The translations under genes were made by a program, and so were the position numbers. Positions 47,918-59,502 of a stretch of 64,000 bases of DNA are shown piece after piece. This stretch comes from Apium graveolens (lineage: Eukaryota; Streptophyta; Magnoliopsida; Apiales; Apiaceae), in the NCBI RefSeq assembly GCF_009905375.1, contig NC_133652.1:17658850-17722849 (forward strand). The letters are read 5' to 3'. The stretch's first letter is position 1. Each line of letters opens with the position of its first letter. The notes beneath the pieces were generated by a model. It made no database searches, was not told the DNA's origin, and worked only from the letters and a program-made list of their open reading frames with translations.

Positions 47918-50260
47918 ATGAACAAGAAAGATGTTGGAGTTAAGATTCCTTTTCTTGATAAAGATAATTACCATCATTGGAAGGTAAAGATGCATCTTCA
48001 TATGCTTTCTCAATATGAGACCTATGTGGACTGCATAGAAAGAGGCCCTCATGTTCCAATGAGAGATGCTACAGGAAATGAGCCATCTGTATCAAAACCA
48101 AGGCATGAATGGTATGATCCTGACATTGAACAAGGCAGGAAAGATAAAAAGGCCATGAACATTCTATTCAATGGTGTTGATGCAGACATGTTTGATAACA
48201 TCATCAACTGCAAAACTGCCAAGGAAGTTTGGGACACAATACAGATAATTTTTGATGGCACTGATCAAGTTAGAGAAAATAAAATGCAGCTCCTGATTCA
48301 GCAATATGAGCATTTTCACAATGAAGAAAGTGAGTTACTCACTAACATTTTTAGTAGATTCCAAAAACTACTAAATGCTCTTAAGTTGCATGGAAGAGTC
48401 TATCAGACTAAAGACTTCAATCTGAAATTTCTCAGATCTCTTCCAAAGGAATGAAAACCAATGACAGTCTCATTGAGAAACTCACAAGATTATAAGGAGT
48501 TTACTTTGGAGAGACTGTATGGCATTCTGAAGACCTATGAGCTTGAGATAGAGCAGGATGAAAGAATGGAGAGAGGAAAGAAGAAAGGAGGATCCATTGC
48601 ACTAGTTGCTGATCAGGAAAAGGAGAAGGAAGTGAAGATGGAAGCTGTAGAATCAACTTCAAAGGTCTGTGAGGATAAGGGTAAGGGGCTAGCTGCAGAA
48701 AGTGAAGAATCATTGAGCCAAAATGACATGGAGGACATTGATGAGCACCTAGCATTTCTTTTAAGGAGATTTGCCAAGCTCAAGTTCAAAAAGAACTTTG
48801 GAGCAGCCAAGCCAAATAGAAACATGGTGGATAAGTCAAAATTCAAATGTTTCAAATGTGGCTTGGCAGGGCATTTTGCAAATGAGTGTAGAAAGTCAGA
48901 TTCCAGTAAGAAAAGGTTTGAGTGTGTAGATTACAAGAAAAAATACTTTGATCTACTCAAATAAAAGGAAAGGGCTTTTATTACACAAGAGAATGACTGG
49001 GTAGCTGATGGTTTGGATGAAGATGAAGATGTCAGCTATGTCAATCTAACCCTTATGGCCAAGTCTGATGAAATAGAGACAAGTTCCTCAAGTAATCAGG
49101 TAATCACTACAAACCTTGCACATTTATCTAAAGCTGAGTGTAATGATGCATTAAATGACATGTCTACAAAATTGTATCATTTGTGTGTTACACTTAAGTC
49201 TCTCACTAAAGAAAATGCTAAAATCAAAGAAAACAACTCGTTTTTAAGTGATAGGAATAATGTGCTTGAGTCTCAATATGTTGAGTTTGAGAAATTAAAA
49301 ATTGAGTTTAAGATTGCCAATGAGGAATTAACTGAGTCCTTGAAAAAGGAAGAAATTTTGAAGAAGCAGCTCGATCGTGAACAAGAGGTGATTAAAGCAT
49401 GAAAAATATCCAGAGATGTTCATGCTCAAATCACCAAGGTTCAAGGAATTAAGTCTTTTTGTGATGAAGCCTGGAAAAAGAATAAGGAGAAACTAGAACC
49501 TATTTTGGTAGATGGGTTGCTGACAGATGTAGACTCGACGGATGATGAGGACTATCCGTCGGATAACAAAAATTGTTATCCGTCGAATGATAAAAATCCT
49601 CATCCGTTGGCTGTAAGCAAACCCATTAGCAAAGCCAAATTAATCAAGCTAAATGAAAAGTATGGGTCTGTTTCCAAGAACTTTGTTTCAGGAGAGTCAA
49701 GTCAAGCTAAGAAAGGGAAAAAGGCTAATGTTGGTCACATGACTGTCAAACAGTTAAGTGACAGACTTGAGAAGATAGAGGTAAAAACAGAGACTAAAAA
49801 GAAAAACAATAGGAATGGTAAAGTAGAGATTAACAAACACAATAACTACACACCTGATAAATATGCCCCCAGAAAAATCTGTGTCAAGTGTGGTAGTGTA
49901 AATCATTTGTCTGTTAATTGCAAATTTGCCATGCCTACTCCCATGTCTGTTCAGCCTCAATTTCCTAACATGAATGTCATGCCTCCCATGCCTGTTAATG
50001 CTATGCCTACACAGAATATGAATGCACAGTTTTCTATTATGCCATTTGCACCTAATCCATACTATACTACATACAATATGCCTCAAATGCCATTTAGCAT
50101 GCCTTACTGGAATAACATGTTTACACCAAACGTGCCATTTCCTGTTAGCCATAACATGCATGATAATTCTGTTGCATTTAGTGGTTTCAAAGGTACAACC
50201 CAATTGACTAAGGAAGAATCTGAAATTCCTAAGTCAAATGAGATAAGACCTAAGAAATAG
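47918..50260 (+). pseudogene. gag of element D, four in-frame stops
   Basis: The start is ATG at 47918 (MNKKDVGVKIPFLDKDNYHHW). One reading frame runs to 50260 with stops at 48452 (TGA), 48962 (TAA), 49400 (TGA) and 50258 (TAG). The gag core shows NCKTAKEVWDTIQ and QYEHFHNEESELL. The first zinc knuckle CFKCGLAGHFANEC is near 48847-48888. A coiled-coil region follows (49150-49400), then a second knuckle CVKCGSVNHLSVNC near 49880-49922 and a Met/Pro-rich tail. The large size, about 780 codons, is typical of Sirevirus gag. A cluster of CGACGGAT/ATCCGTCG motifs within 49534-49590 encodes STDDEDYPSDNKNCYPS. Confidence 0.9.
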
Positions 50261-50331
50261 AAGAAGAAAGCTAACAAGGCAGGACCCAAGGAAACTTGGG
50301 TACCAAAATCAACTTGATTTGATTTTGATGT

Positions 50332-53300
50332 GTGCAGGGAAACAGAAAGAATTTTTGGTACTTGGATAGTGGCTGTTCAAGACACATGACTGGTGATTCT
50401 ACCCTGCTCACAGAGTTTAAGGAGAGAGCTGGCCCAAGTATTACTTTTGGAGATGACAACAAAGGTTATATTGTGGGATATGGCTTGATTTCAAAGGACA
50501 ATGTCATCATTGAAGAGGTTTCCTTAGTGGATGGTCTCAAACACAATCTGTTGAGTATCAGCCAGCTTTGTGACAAAGGCAACTCAGTAACCTTCAACAA
50601 ATAAGCCTGTGTTGTGACTAATAATCAAAACAACAAAGTGGTTCTCACTGGTGTGAGAAGAGGAAATATGTACCTAGCTGACTTCAACTCAACTAAAGCA
50701 GAATCTGTAACTTGTCTTCTCAGTAAAGCAAGTCAAGATGAAAGTTGGCTATGGCACAAGAAGCTATCTCATTTAAACTTCAAGACCATGAATGATCTGG
50801 TAAAGAAATAACTAGTAAGAGGCATTCCTCTAGTGGAGTTTACAAATGATGGATTGTGTGATGCCTGCCAAAAAGGGAAGCAGATCAAAGCATCATTCAG
50901 GAAGAAACTTGATTCAGCAATTGAAGAGCCTCTGCAACTGCTTCACATGGATCTGTTTGGATCAGTCAATGTATTGTCAATTTCAAAGAAAATATTTTGC
51001 CTAGTAATTATAGATGATTTCTCAAAGTTCTCTTGGACATATTTCCTAAAGTCTAAAGATGAGGCTAGTGAAATCATCATCAATCACATAAGATAAGTTA
51101 ACAATCATCCTGATTCCAAAGTTAGAAGAATCAGGAGTGACAATGGAATTGAGTTCAAGAACTATGTCATGAGAGCATTTTGTGAAGAAAATGGGATCTT
51201 GCATGAGTTCTCAGCATCAAGGACTCCACAACCGAATGGAGTAGTGGAAAGAAAGAATAGATCTCTTATTGAAGTTACAAGGATAATGCTTGAAGAATCA
51301 AAATTACCAACATATTTCTGGGCTGAAGCTGTAAACACTGCATGCTACACTCAGAACATCTCTCTGATTAATCAAGCAAGATGCATGACTCCTTATCAAT
51401 TGTTCAAGAATAAGAAGCCAACTCTAAACTTTTTTCATGTCTTTGGATGTAAATGCTATATTCTGAGAAATCAAACTGATCAAAATGGGAAGTTTGATGC
51501 TAAAACAGATGAAGGAATTTTTGTTGGATATGCTGTTGGTAAAGCATATAGAGTCTACAATCTAAGAACCAACATTATTGTGGAATCTATACATGTTGTG
51601 TTTGATGATAAAAAGATTAAAGGATTGAGAGATGGAGATTACCATGAGAGCCTCAAATTCGACAATGTTGAGATGGTCAGTGATGGAAGTGATGATGAAA
51701 GTGATCAAGAAACAGTGTCTAAGGATAATGCAGACAAATCTACCACCAATGAAGCACAAAACTCAACATTCGTCGAGTTGCAGAATGCTTCATCCGTCGA
51801 AAGGCAATCGGTGTTATCCGTCGGTAGACAACCTGCCTCATCCGTCGGTACTCAAAATTCACCATCCGTCGGGTTATCAAAAGGAGCAGGAAGTCAAGGC
51901 AGATCACCCATAAAAAGTACCCATTTCTCAAATCAAAGATCCACAAACTCAGGGGGAGTTTCTAGCAATCATAACTCAATCACACATCAAGACAACATTG
52001 AGGTCTCTTCATCTAGAGCTAATCTACCTCAACCAAGGAAATGGACAAAAGATCACCCCTTTGAACTGATTATTGGTGATGTTTCTTCTAGAGTTCAAAC
52101 CAGAAGAGCAACTCAAGAAGAATGTCTATACAGTAGCTTTCTGTCAAAGGAAGAACCAAAGAAGGTAGAAGAAGCCCTGTTAGATCCTGATTGGATTTTA
52201 GCTATGCAGGAGGAGCTAAACCAATTTGAAAGGAATAAAGTATGGAAGCTGGTACCCAAGCCTAAAGGAAAGAATCCAGTAGACACCAAATGGGTATTCA
52301 GAAACAAGATGGATGAAAATGGCATAGTAGTAAGGAACAAAGCCAGATTGGTTGCTAAAGGCTATTTCCAGCAAGAAGGAATAGATTTTGATGAAGCATT
52401 TGCTCCTGTTGCAAGACTTGAAGCCATCAGAATCTTTTTAGCCTATGCAGCCCATGCCAATTTCAAGGTCTATCAAATGGATGTCAAAAGTGCCTTTCTG
52501 AATGGAGATTTGGAGGAAGAAGTGTATGTTAGTCAACCTCCTGGCTTTGAAGATCCAAATTTTCCAGATTATGTCTATTATCTACTGAAAGAACTTTATG
52601 GACTGAAGCAAGCACCTAGAGCCTGGTATGACACTTTATCAAAGTTCCTTTTGGAAAATCACTTCACAAGAGGTACTGTAGATAAAACTTTATTTTTCAG
52701 AAATGTTAATGGCTCTAGCATACTTGTTCAAATTTATGTAGATGATATTATTTTTGGCTCTACAGATGAGAAACTTTGTAAAAAGTTTGCCAAACTGATG
52801 CAAAGTAAGTATGAAATGAGTATGATGGGAGAACTAACTTATTTTCTTGGCTTACAAGTTAAGCAAGTTTGTGATGGAATATTCATTAGTCAAACTAAAT
52901 ATATTTTTAATCTTTTAAAGAAGTTTGATCTAATGGATTGCACATCTGCAAAAACTCCCATTGCCACTGCAACTAAGCTTGAACTAAACACTACTGAAAA
53001 GTCTGTGGATATTTCAAGCTATAGAGGCATGGTTGGCTCACTTATGTACTTAACAGCTAGTAGGCCAGATATAATGGTTGCTACATATTTATGTGCTAGA
53101 TTTCAGGCTGATCATAGAAAGTCTCACTTGATAGCTATTAAGAGAATTTTCAGATATCTCAAGGGAACACCAAAACTTGGCATTTGGTATCCTGGAGATT
53201 CTGGTTTTAATCTAACTGGTTATTCAGATGCAGATTGTGCAGGTTGCAGAATTGACAGAAAAAGTACAACATGAACTTGTCAATTTCTAGGAAATAAGCT

Positions 53301-53679
53301 TGTGTCCTGGTTCAGTAAAAAGTAAAATTTAGTTTCTACTTCTACAGCTGAAGCTGAATATATTGCTGCTGGCAGTTGCTGTGCACAGATTTTATGGATG
53401 AAAAATCAATTGCTAGACTATGGTTTGCAAGTTGAGAGGATTCCTATTTTCTGTGATAACACGAGTGCAATTGCCATCACTGAAAATCCAGTGCAACATT
53501 CAAGGACAAAGCTCATAGACATCAAGTACCATTTTATAAGGGAACATGTAATGAATGGTACTGTAGAGTTACATTTTGTTCCAAGTGAGAAGCAACTTGC
53601 AGATATATTTACCAAGCCACTGGATGAATCCACCTTTTCTAGGTTGGTAAGTGAGTTAGGTATGCTTAATTACTCTTGA
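50332..53679 (+). pseudogene. pol of element D (PR-IN-RT-RH), few in-frame stops
   Basis: One frame, shifted relative to gag, runs from about 50320 to 53679. Protease: FWYLDSGCSRHMTGD, with the D-S-G motif. HHCC region: LWHKKLSHLNF to CDACQKGK. Integrase core: [30 protein letters not shown] linker (51700-52000) is rich in SVGRQ-like repeats. [52 protein letters not shown]. RNase [46 protein letters not shown]. Stops lie at 50602, 50809, 51094, 53272 and near 53323. From 51169 to 53271 it is open for 701 codons. Catalytic residues appear intact. Confidence 0.92.
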
Positions 53680-54204
53680 ATCTATCTGAGTTATTTTGCA
53701 AGTTGATATGTAGCCAGAAATCTAACTATTTTTTTTGTCATGAGTGAAATTTTGGCTAAGTCAAAATTTGCATCTCGACGGATGACCATTATCCATCGAG
53801 TTGAGTCATCCGTCGATGTACTATGTGCAAATAAAAATCAATTACTTTTCTGAAATCTTTTAAAACTCGACGGATAACAGTTCATCCTCATCCGTCGAAG
53901 TGTCTAAATCTTAACCGTTAATTCCCTGAACATTATCCATCGAGTATACTTACAGTTTGTAAGCATTACACGACGGATAATGGGCGGAATTTTTACAGTT
54001 TATTTTTAAACGACTAATTTAGGCAATTTCTATTGGGTAATTTACTTTTCTTTATTATTTTCATCCGTTGTTTTTGAGGGAGTATAAAAGCTTATTTCAT
54101 TCCAATTATTTTCTTTTATCATTCTCAAATTCAACTGCTTTTGGGTTCAAGAGAGAAGAATTATTGCATATTTGAACAGAGCCAACCGTCATAGGGATGT
54201 GCCA
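53680..54204 (+). other. Leader between pol and env-like ORF of element D
   Basis: A non-coding stretch holding many copies of CTCGACGGAT and its inverse ATCCRTCGAG between 53774 and 53985. One pair, 53774-53783 and 53791-53800, can form a stem with a 7-base loop. A T-rich segment and TATAAAAGC-like sequence near 54082-54090 could belong to a promoter or splice acceptor for the third ORF. This is inference only. Confidence 0.6.
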
Positions 54205-57200
54205 ATGTTCTACTTTTCTGTAATGCAGACACCTCAGGTAAGTGAGGTAAGTTCATCTATACCCTCAACTATTCCAATCTCCTCAATTTCTTTGAGTTCA
54301 GGAGTAGCTATGGAAACTGTGACAATGACCAAACAGTTGCCTACCAAAGCTGCCAAATCAACTACAATTTCTAAATCCAAGTCAAAGAAAACCCCCTATG
54401 GTATCTCTCAAAAGGTACAAGTTGAAAAATCTACCAAAGCCAAAGAGGGGAGTGTGAAGGAGGGTCAGTTAGGTGAGGGAAGGGGTGAACATCAAAGAAA
54501 CCCCAAGGATAAGGTTGGAGAGTTGAGTGAATCCCAGCCTAGCCACACTGCAGTTTCCCAACAAACTGCAGTGCTTAAAAAGGACAAAAGCTCACTTCTA
54601 GCTGTATCCTCCCAAAAGGATGTGGCTATTGAACAAAGCTCTCAGCCAAGAGCACAGGCCAAAAGGGTTAGGGACACAAGTTCACCCCAAACTTATACAA
54701 GAAAGAAGGAATCCAAAACAACTGGGGATGCACAGGGCACACACACAGTGAAAACTGGTGCTAAAGACACAGTCCCTGCACTTTCTCAAATTCAGATTGA
54801 TGTGGCTCCAATAAATGTGGAGTCACAACCAAAATCTCTTATAATAGAAGCCTCTGAAACACCATACTCACCAACAAACTCTCTGAAAGTGGATATGATA
54901 AACACTTCAATTCCTGATTCCCCTTCTTTAACTCTGTTGGGGAAGTCAAAATCTAGTGCAAGTGAGCATCATCTTTTAGATGATTTGTTGGCTCACTTAC
55001 CAATTCTTTCGGATACTATTGTGACATCTGTGCCTCAAATAACTTCAATCAACATAGAGTCAACAATAGTTTCTCTTCCCACCTCATTCATTTCTACTCT
55101 CTCGATGGATATTGCTCATCCGTCGAGTAGTGATTGTATCCCGACGGATAAGCTTAACAGCAGTTATCCGTCAGATAGCTTTACCACTAACCCGATGGAT
55201 ATCACTTATCCATCGAGTGTCTCTGCACAACTTCAAACTTCAATTATTTATAGTGCAGAAGATTTAGTGGTAATACAGTCACTCTTAGGACTGAGAGAGG
55301 AGAGTGCTTTGAGTGAGAGGATGGGTTGCTCCCAGGTAAAAGGAGAGGAAAAGAGTGAATCTCGCTTAGCAATCCATTTATTTAGGATTGGCAAAAGTGA
55401 GTGACAGGAGTCCCACCTTAGAAGGTGAAGGTGAGGGTGGGGAGCCAGGGTGAGACCCTGATGCAACAAAAGAGAGATTACGAGAGAAAGGCAGGTACAG
55501 GAGAAATAAGGGTGGATCCAACCATTGCTAGTGAGTCAATGATTGTGGATGATGCTTAAAAGGGAAGACAATTTCAGCAACATTACAAAGCTGAAATTGA
55601 TAACATTTCCTTGGATGCTGATACTTTTACTCATCATGTGTCAGCCTATCAATTGTTGGCTGCTCAGGGCAATGTGGAGGCAGAGTAGACTTTGAATTTA
55701 GTGCACACCATAGAATCTCTTCAAAGAGATAAAGCTGCTGTTAACAGGATGCCTTCTCAAGCTGGAGAGCCATCTGAAGAATTTGGAGTAAATTTTAATG
55801 ATGATGACTCTGGTTCTTTGGATGGAAGCATGAACTTAGGGGGAGCTGAAGGCCCAAGTTCTTCTTTAAGTTTACCTGAATGGGCATGGGTAAAGGAATC
55901 TACACCAGGACAATTTGAGGTGTCTTTGGTCAAACAAGTAATGGCTATTCAACAGGCCCTTCAGGAAACTTCAGATGCTGGTACCAAGGCTGTTCTTCAA
56001 ACTCACCTAGACTCTCTACATCTAATAAAGATCCAGCACTTAAGACAGAATCTCAGTGTGGATGAATTGAAAAGAGATATAGCTGACTTGAAGACCTATA
56101 ACTCTGAGAAGCTGGATTCAATAATGCCATATAGTACCACGCAAGATCTACTACTAAGATTGAGGAGAAAATCAGACTCTGAAAAGAAGCTAGCCAAGCT
56201 GGAAAACAGAGTTCAAGTTATTGAAGATTCAGTGGCTATTCTTCTTCAAAATCAACAGACTCAGACAAATCTTCTCATGCAACTGGCTAAAGCACAAGGC
56301 CTAACTCCTCAACTTGATGATAACAAAAAGGGGGAGAGAGAATCAAGTAAGGGGGAGAAAGGACCAACAGAGGGGGAGAAACTTCAAGTATAAATCAGCA
56401 AAGTAATTGTACCTTCAATTACTATCTCCAAGCCACCAGTTGCAGATGGTATAGATCTAATTGAAGCAGTAGCAGCAAATTTGAAAGTTGCTGAAAAAGG
56501 AAAGTTGAGTTTAATCAACTGGGAAAATATTGATGAGGAAATTCAGAGAAAGTTTAAACTAGTCAAGGAGCCAGTTAAGTCAGCCATCCATCACTCTCAT
56601 GTCAAGCCAATCAGTGTGAATGAGATGAGCATGAACTATCTGGAGAAAGGACAATCTTCCTGCATCAAATCACAAAAGGCTAAAATAATTCTCAAACCAA
56701 GGGCAAATTATCCAAAGTCATCTTTGAAGAATCCCTTGGACACTGTGTATGAGACACCCAAGCCTGATGAAAAGAAGCTTCTGTCAAGATCCATTGTCTT
56801 CTATAAAGATCCAGCTGATTCAGCCTCAAAAAGGAGAATTGCTAAGATATTCAGAAATGGAAAGGAAATTTGTGTGGTAGCTGGACATCCACAATTTGCT
56901 CAAGCAAAGAAAGAAGATAAAGCAAGATTAAAGAAGGAAAAGAGGCAAGCTGCTCTAGATGCAAAGAAATCTAAACAAAAGAAAGAGCAGATTGTCATCT
57001 TGGCCAAGCTACAGGCTGTAAACTCTTCTCACAAATTTCCTCTCAACCATCTGAAGCTGCTGAATCAAAGAAGAAGATTGAAGAACAGAATAAATCCCCA
57101 AGAAAGAAAGAATTGGCTAGAAGAACAAAAAGGAAACTGGATGTTGTTGACAAGGAATTGGAAGATCAATTTTCTAAGGAATCCACACCAGCGAAAACTC

Positions 57201-58293
57201 AAGCATCAAAGCCCTCTGTGGTATTTGAAGACATAAGGGTGGTGGACCCCTACAGGAACATACATGGAGAGCCTATTGTGCCAAAGGATGAGCCAATAGA
57301 GTGGGATAAATTACCAATTCCTGACTTCAACTTGCCAATCCTTACCAAGCCAAAAAGGACAAAATCAAGGGTAGTCAAGAAAGTGAAGCTGTCACTGATG
57401 TCACACAAGTACAAGTAGTCTCCTCTGTTGACCTTGGGTTGAGCTTTAACTACTGACTTGGATCTAAACCTTTATCTGGATGAACTGAATGAAGTAAGGG
57501 CAGTTGATGCATACAGAAACCTACTTGAAAGGTTGGTGTTCAAGTACAAAAGAGGAAGGGAGATTCAGTGGACTCTTCACAGGATACTTCAAGAAAGCCA
57601 AGCTGTGTTGATCAAAGTCTATTCATCCTTCAAGAAAAACTTTGGGTTCAATGTAACTGCAAGAAGACTAGATCCACTTGGTGAAATAATCAATGGCTAC
57701 AATCAGAAATTTCCTTTGTGCCGTGGCCATAGGAAAAGGCCCTAGAATATCCATCCCCCACATGGCAAAGGGAATAGGCGAGTTGATAGAGGTCAGCATC
57801 TCGGGGGGTTGTCTAACAACTGGTGCATGCTTTTGACAGCGATCACACTTTTTCACATATTCTTTGGCATCAGCCATCATTTTTGGCCAATAGAAGCCTA
57901 AACGGGTTATCTTAATCAAGGCCCTGCCCCCCAAGTGCTACCCACAAATACCTTCATGCACTTCCTCAAGAGCCAAGCATGAAGAGGATTGAAGAGCTGA
58001 GGAGTGTTAGAGCTAAAGATGCACTCCCAAAGACTCTAATCATCCCATACACAGGGAGAAGAGTGCATCTAAGGCCCAACTCGCTGATGGAATTCATGGA
58101 TGACAAGGGTGTGAGAAGATTCTTCAGACTAGAAGACCAATTGAGTATCTCTAGCAATGAGACTCTCTTGGAGATGCAAAAAATGCTAGATCTCTCAGAA
58201 TCTGATGAACTAGAATTCCACAAGCAACTCCAGAATCAAATTGAAGAAAACAACAGAAAGCTTGGAAGAAGATCCAGACCTTCAAGGAACTAG
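54205..58293 (+). pseudogene. env-like ORF of element D, frameshifted, with gypsy insert
   Basis: The frame can start at ATG 54205 (MFYFSVMQTPQVSEV). It reads as a Ser/Thr/Lys-rich protein to 55404, with repeats such as MDIAHPSS and MDITYPSS encoded by CGATGGAT/ATCCGTCG motifs. It continues in other frames at 55560-56393, 56481-57100, 57113-57418, 57458-57660 and 57979-58293. Peptides from 55640 onward align with element A (LNLVHTIESLQRDK, DELKRDIADLK, GVRRFFRLEDQLSISSNET). Stops lie at 55402, near 55557, 55686 and 56391. About 310 bp of antisense gypsy integrase interrupts it at 57666-57978. Function unknown. Confidence 0.8.
57666..57978 (-). mobile_element. Ty3/gypsy integrase fragment captured inside element D
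   Basis: On the minus strand this reads LALEEVHEGICG, a stop, HLGGRALIKITRLGFYWPKM, YVKKCDRCQKHAP, FAMWGMDILGPFP and FLIVAIDYFTKWI. This is the integrase zinc-binding domain and the start of the catalytic core of a plant gypsy element. No LTR or other gypsy part adjoins it. The homologous place in element A (near 2050) has no such insert: A passes from TRTTKTEILNK directly to its SLPRTLLIPEHG, while D has NVTARR before and RSVRAKDALPKTLIIP after. Ends are approximate. Confidence 0.88.
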
Positions 58294-58465
58294 AAATACC
58301 TGCTCAGGCTATAGGAGCATCTTGAACTAACTGTGAGCCAAACCTTGTACATTTTGTTTAATTGAAGAACTTTCAGTTTTATCTACTTATCTTTAAAGAT
58401 ATATGTTTAGGACGTTTTGTTATCATCAAGCATCTCTTAATTTATGGCTACAATTCCAGTAGACA

Positions 58466-58480
58466 TAAATTGGGGGATAT
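58466..58480 (+). other. Polypurine tract of element D
   Basis: AAATTGGGGGATAT directly precedes the TG of the 3' LTR. It is the usual second-strand priming site. Confidence 0.8.
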
Positions 58481-59502
58481 TGTTGTGAATATGTTGTGTA
58501 CTTGATGATCACTTAAACAAAACATCTAAGTAGATTTTACTTAGTGAAATAATGTAGCACTCGACGGATAAGAATTATAGTCCCGAAGGATAACTCATTA
58601 TAGTCCCGACGGATGATTAACTTATTATTCATCGAGTGAGTAGCTTATGTAATAATAAGTTTGTAGCACAGTGATGTATGCACCTTTGTATAGAATCTGT
58701 AGTAGCATATAAGTCATGTTGACTTTAACTAGATATGCAGAATAGGTTGATTAATTGTACATAAGTAATGTCTTGTAATTCTGTATAAGTGAAATGAAGT
58801 CAAGTGCCAAAATAGCTACCGACGGATGATTAACAAAGCCTTCGACGGATGATCAAATGACTATCAAAGGATGTTTAACATAGCAGTCGACGGATGATCA
58901 ATTAAGTCATCGACGGATGATCTGAAAGTCGACGGATGATCATATCAAGAATTCAAACATCAGTTGAACAGTGAAAGCTGACACACAGCCGTCGAGTAGT
59001 ATACAAACACATTGTGGAAGCCCATTAACTAGGTAATAGAGGACGAAAAGCAGCAAAGATTAAGACTATTAGATTTTATATTTGTTTAGTCTTTTTGACT
59101 TTGTAATCTTGGTATTATATAAACCAAGAGAGTAGCAAATAGAGAAATAACTGAGATAAATGAGAGAAACACAAAAACAGAGAAATCTTTGTAAGCAGAA
59201 TCTTTAGCATTTCCTGTAAACTCAGTAGTTCATTTGTAAGCAGCTGTGAGCATTCTTGCACACATAGTCCTCTCGATATATTATATATATCTCTGGTGGA
59301 ATTGTTTAAATCCACCAGAAAGTTTTTAAAGACTCTTATTTTTAATTACTTATGTTTTGATTTATTATATTTCTATTCCGCATTGTGCCAATCAAAACAT
59401 TATATCTATATTCGAGTTGAACATTTTTATTTCAAGAAAAAGGTTCAAAAATTCGATTCAACCCCCTTCTGTAATTCTTGCTATATTTTTAAGGGACTAA
59501 CA
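58481..59502 (+). repeat. 3' LTR of element D
   Basis: 1,022 bp, matching the 5' LTR. It has two extra stretches: a 19-bp unit with another GTCGACGGATGATC near 58920-58940, and about 42 bp near 59014-59056 with no counterpart. In the first 445 bases I count seven substitutions, most of them in or beside the CGACGGAT motifs. Confidence 0.95.

Larger units (their letters stand above)
46896..59502 (+). mobile_element. Sirevirus-type Ty1/copia element D, complete structure
   Basis: This 12.6-kb element has LTRs at 46896-47856 and 58481-59502 and the exact 5-bp duplication AAATT on both sides (46891-46895 and 59503-59507). The internal order is primer-binding site, gag (two zinc knuckles), protease, integrase, RT, RNase H, leader, env-like ORF, polypurine tract. 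The insertion lies in the 5' LTR of element G. Stops throughout gag and pol and a foreign gypsy fragment in the env-like region show it is inactive. RT and most of integrase are otherwise well preserved. Confidence 0.95.

Noticed and set aside
54205..58293. Env-like ORF taken as a true viral envelope glycoprotein
   Set aside because: No clear signal peptide, fusion peptide or C-terminal membrane anchor is visible; the protein is hydrophilic, so only the positional term env-like is used.
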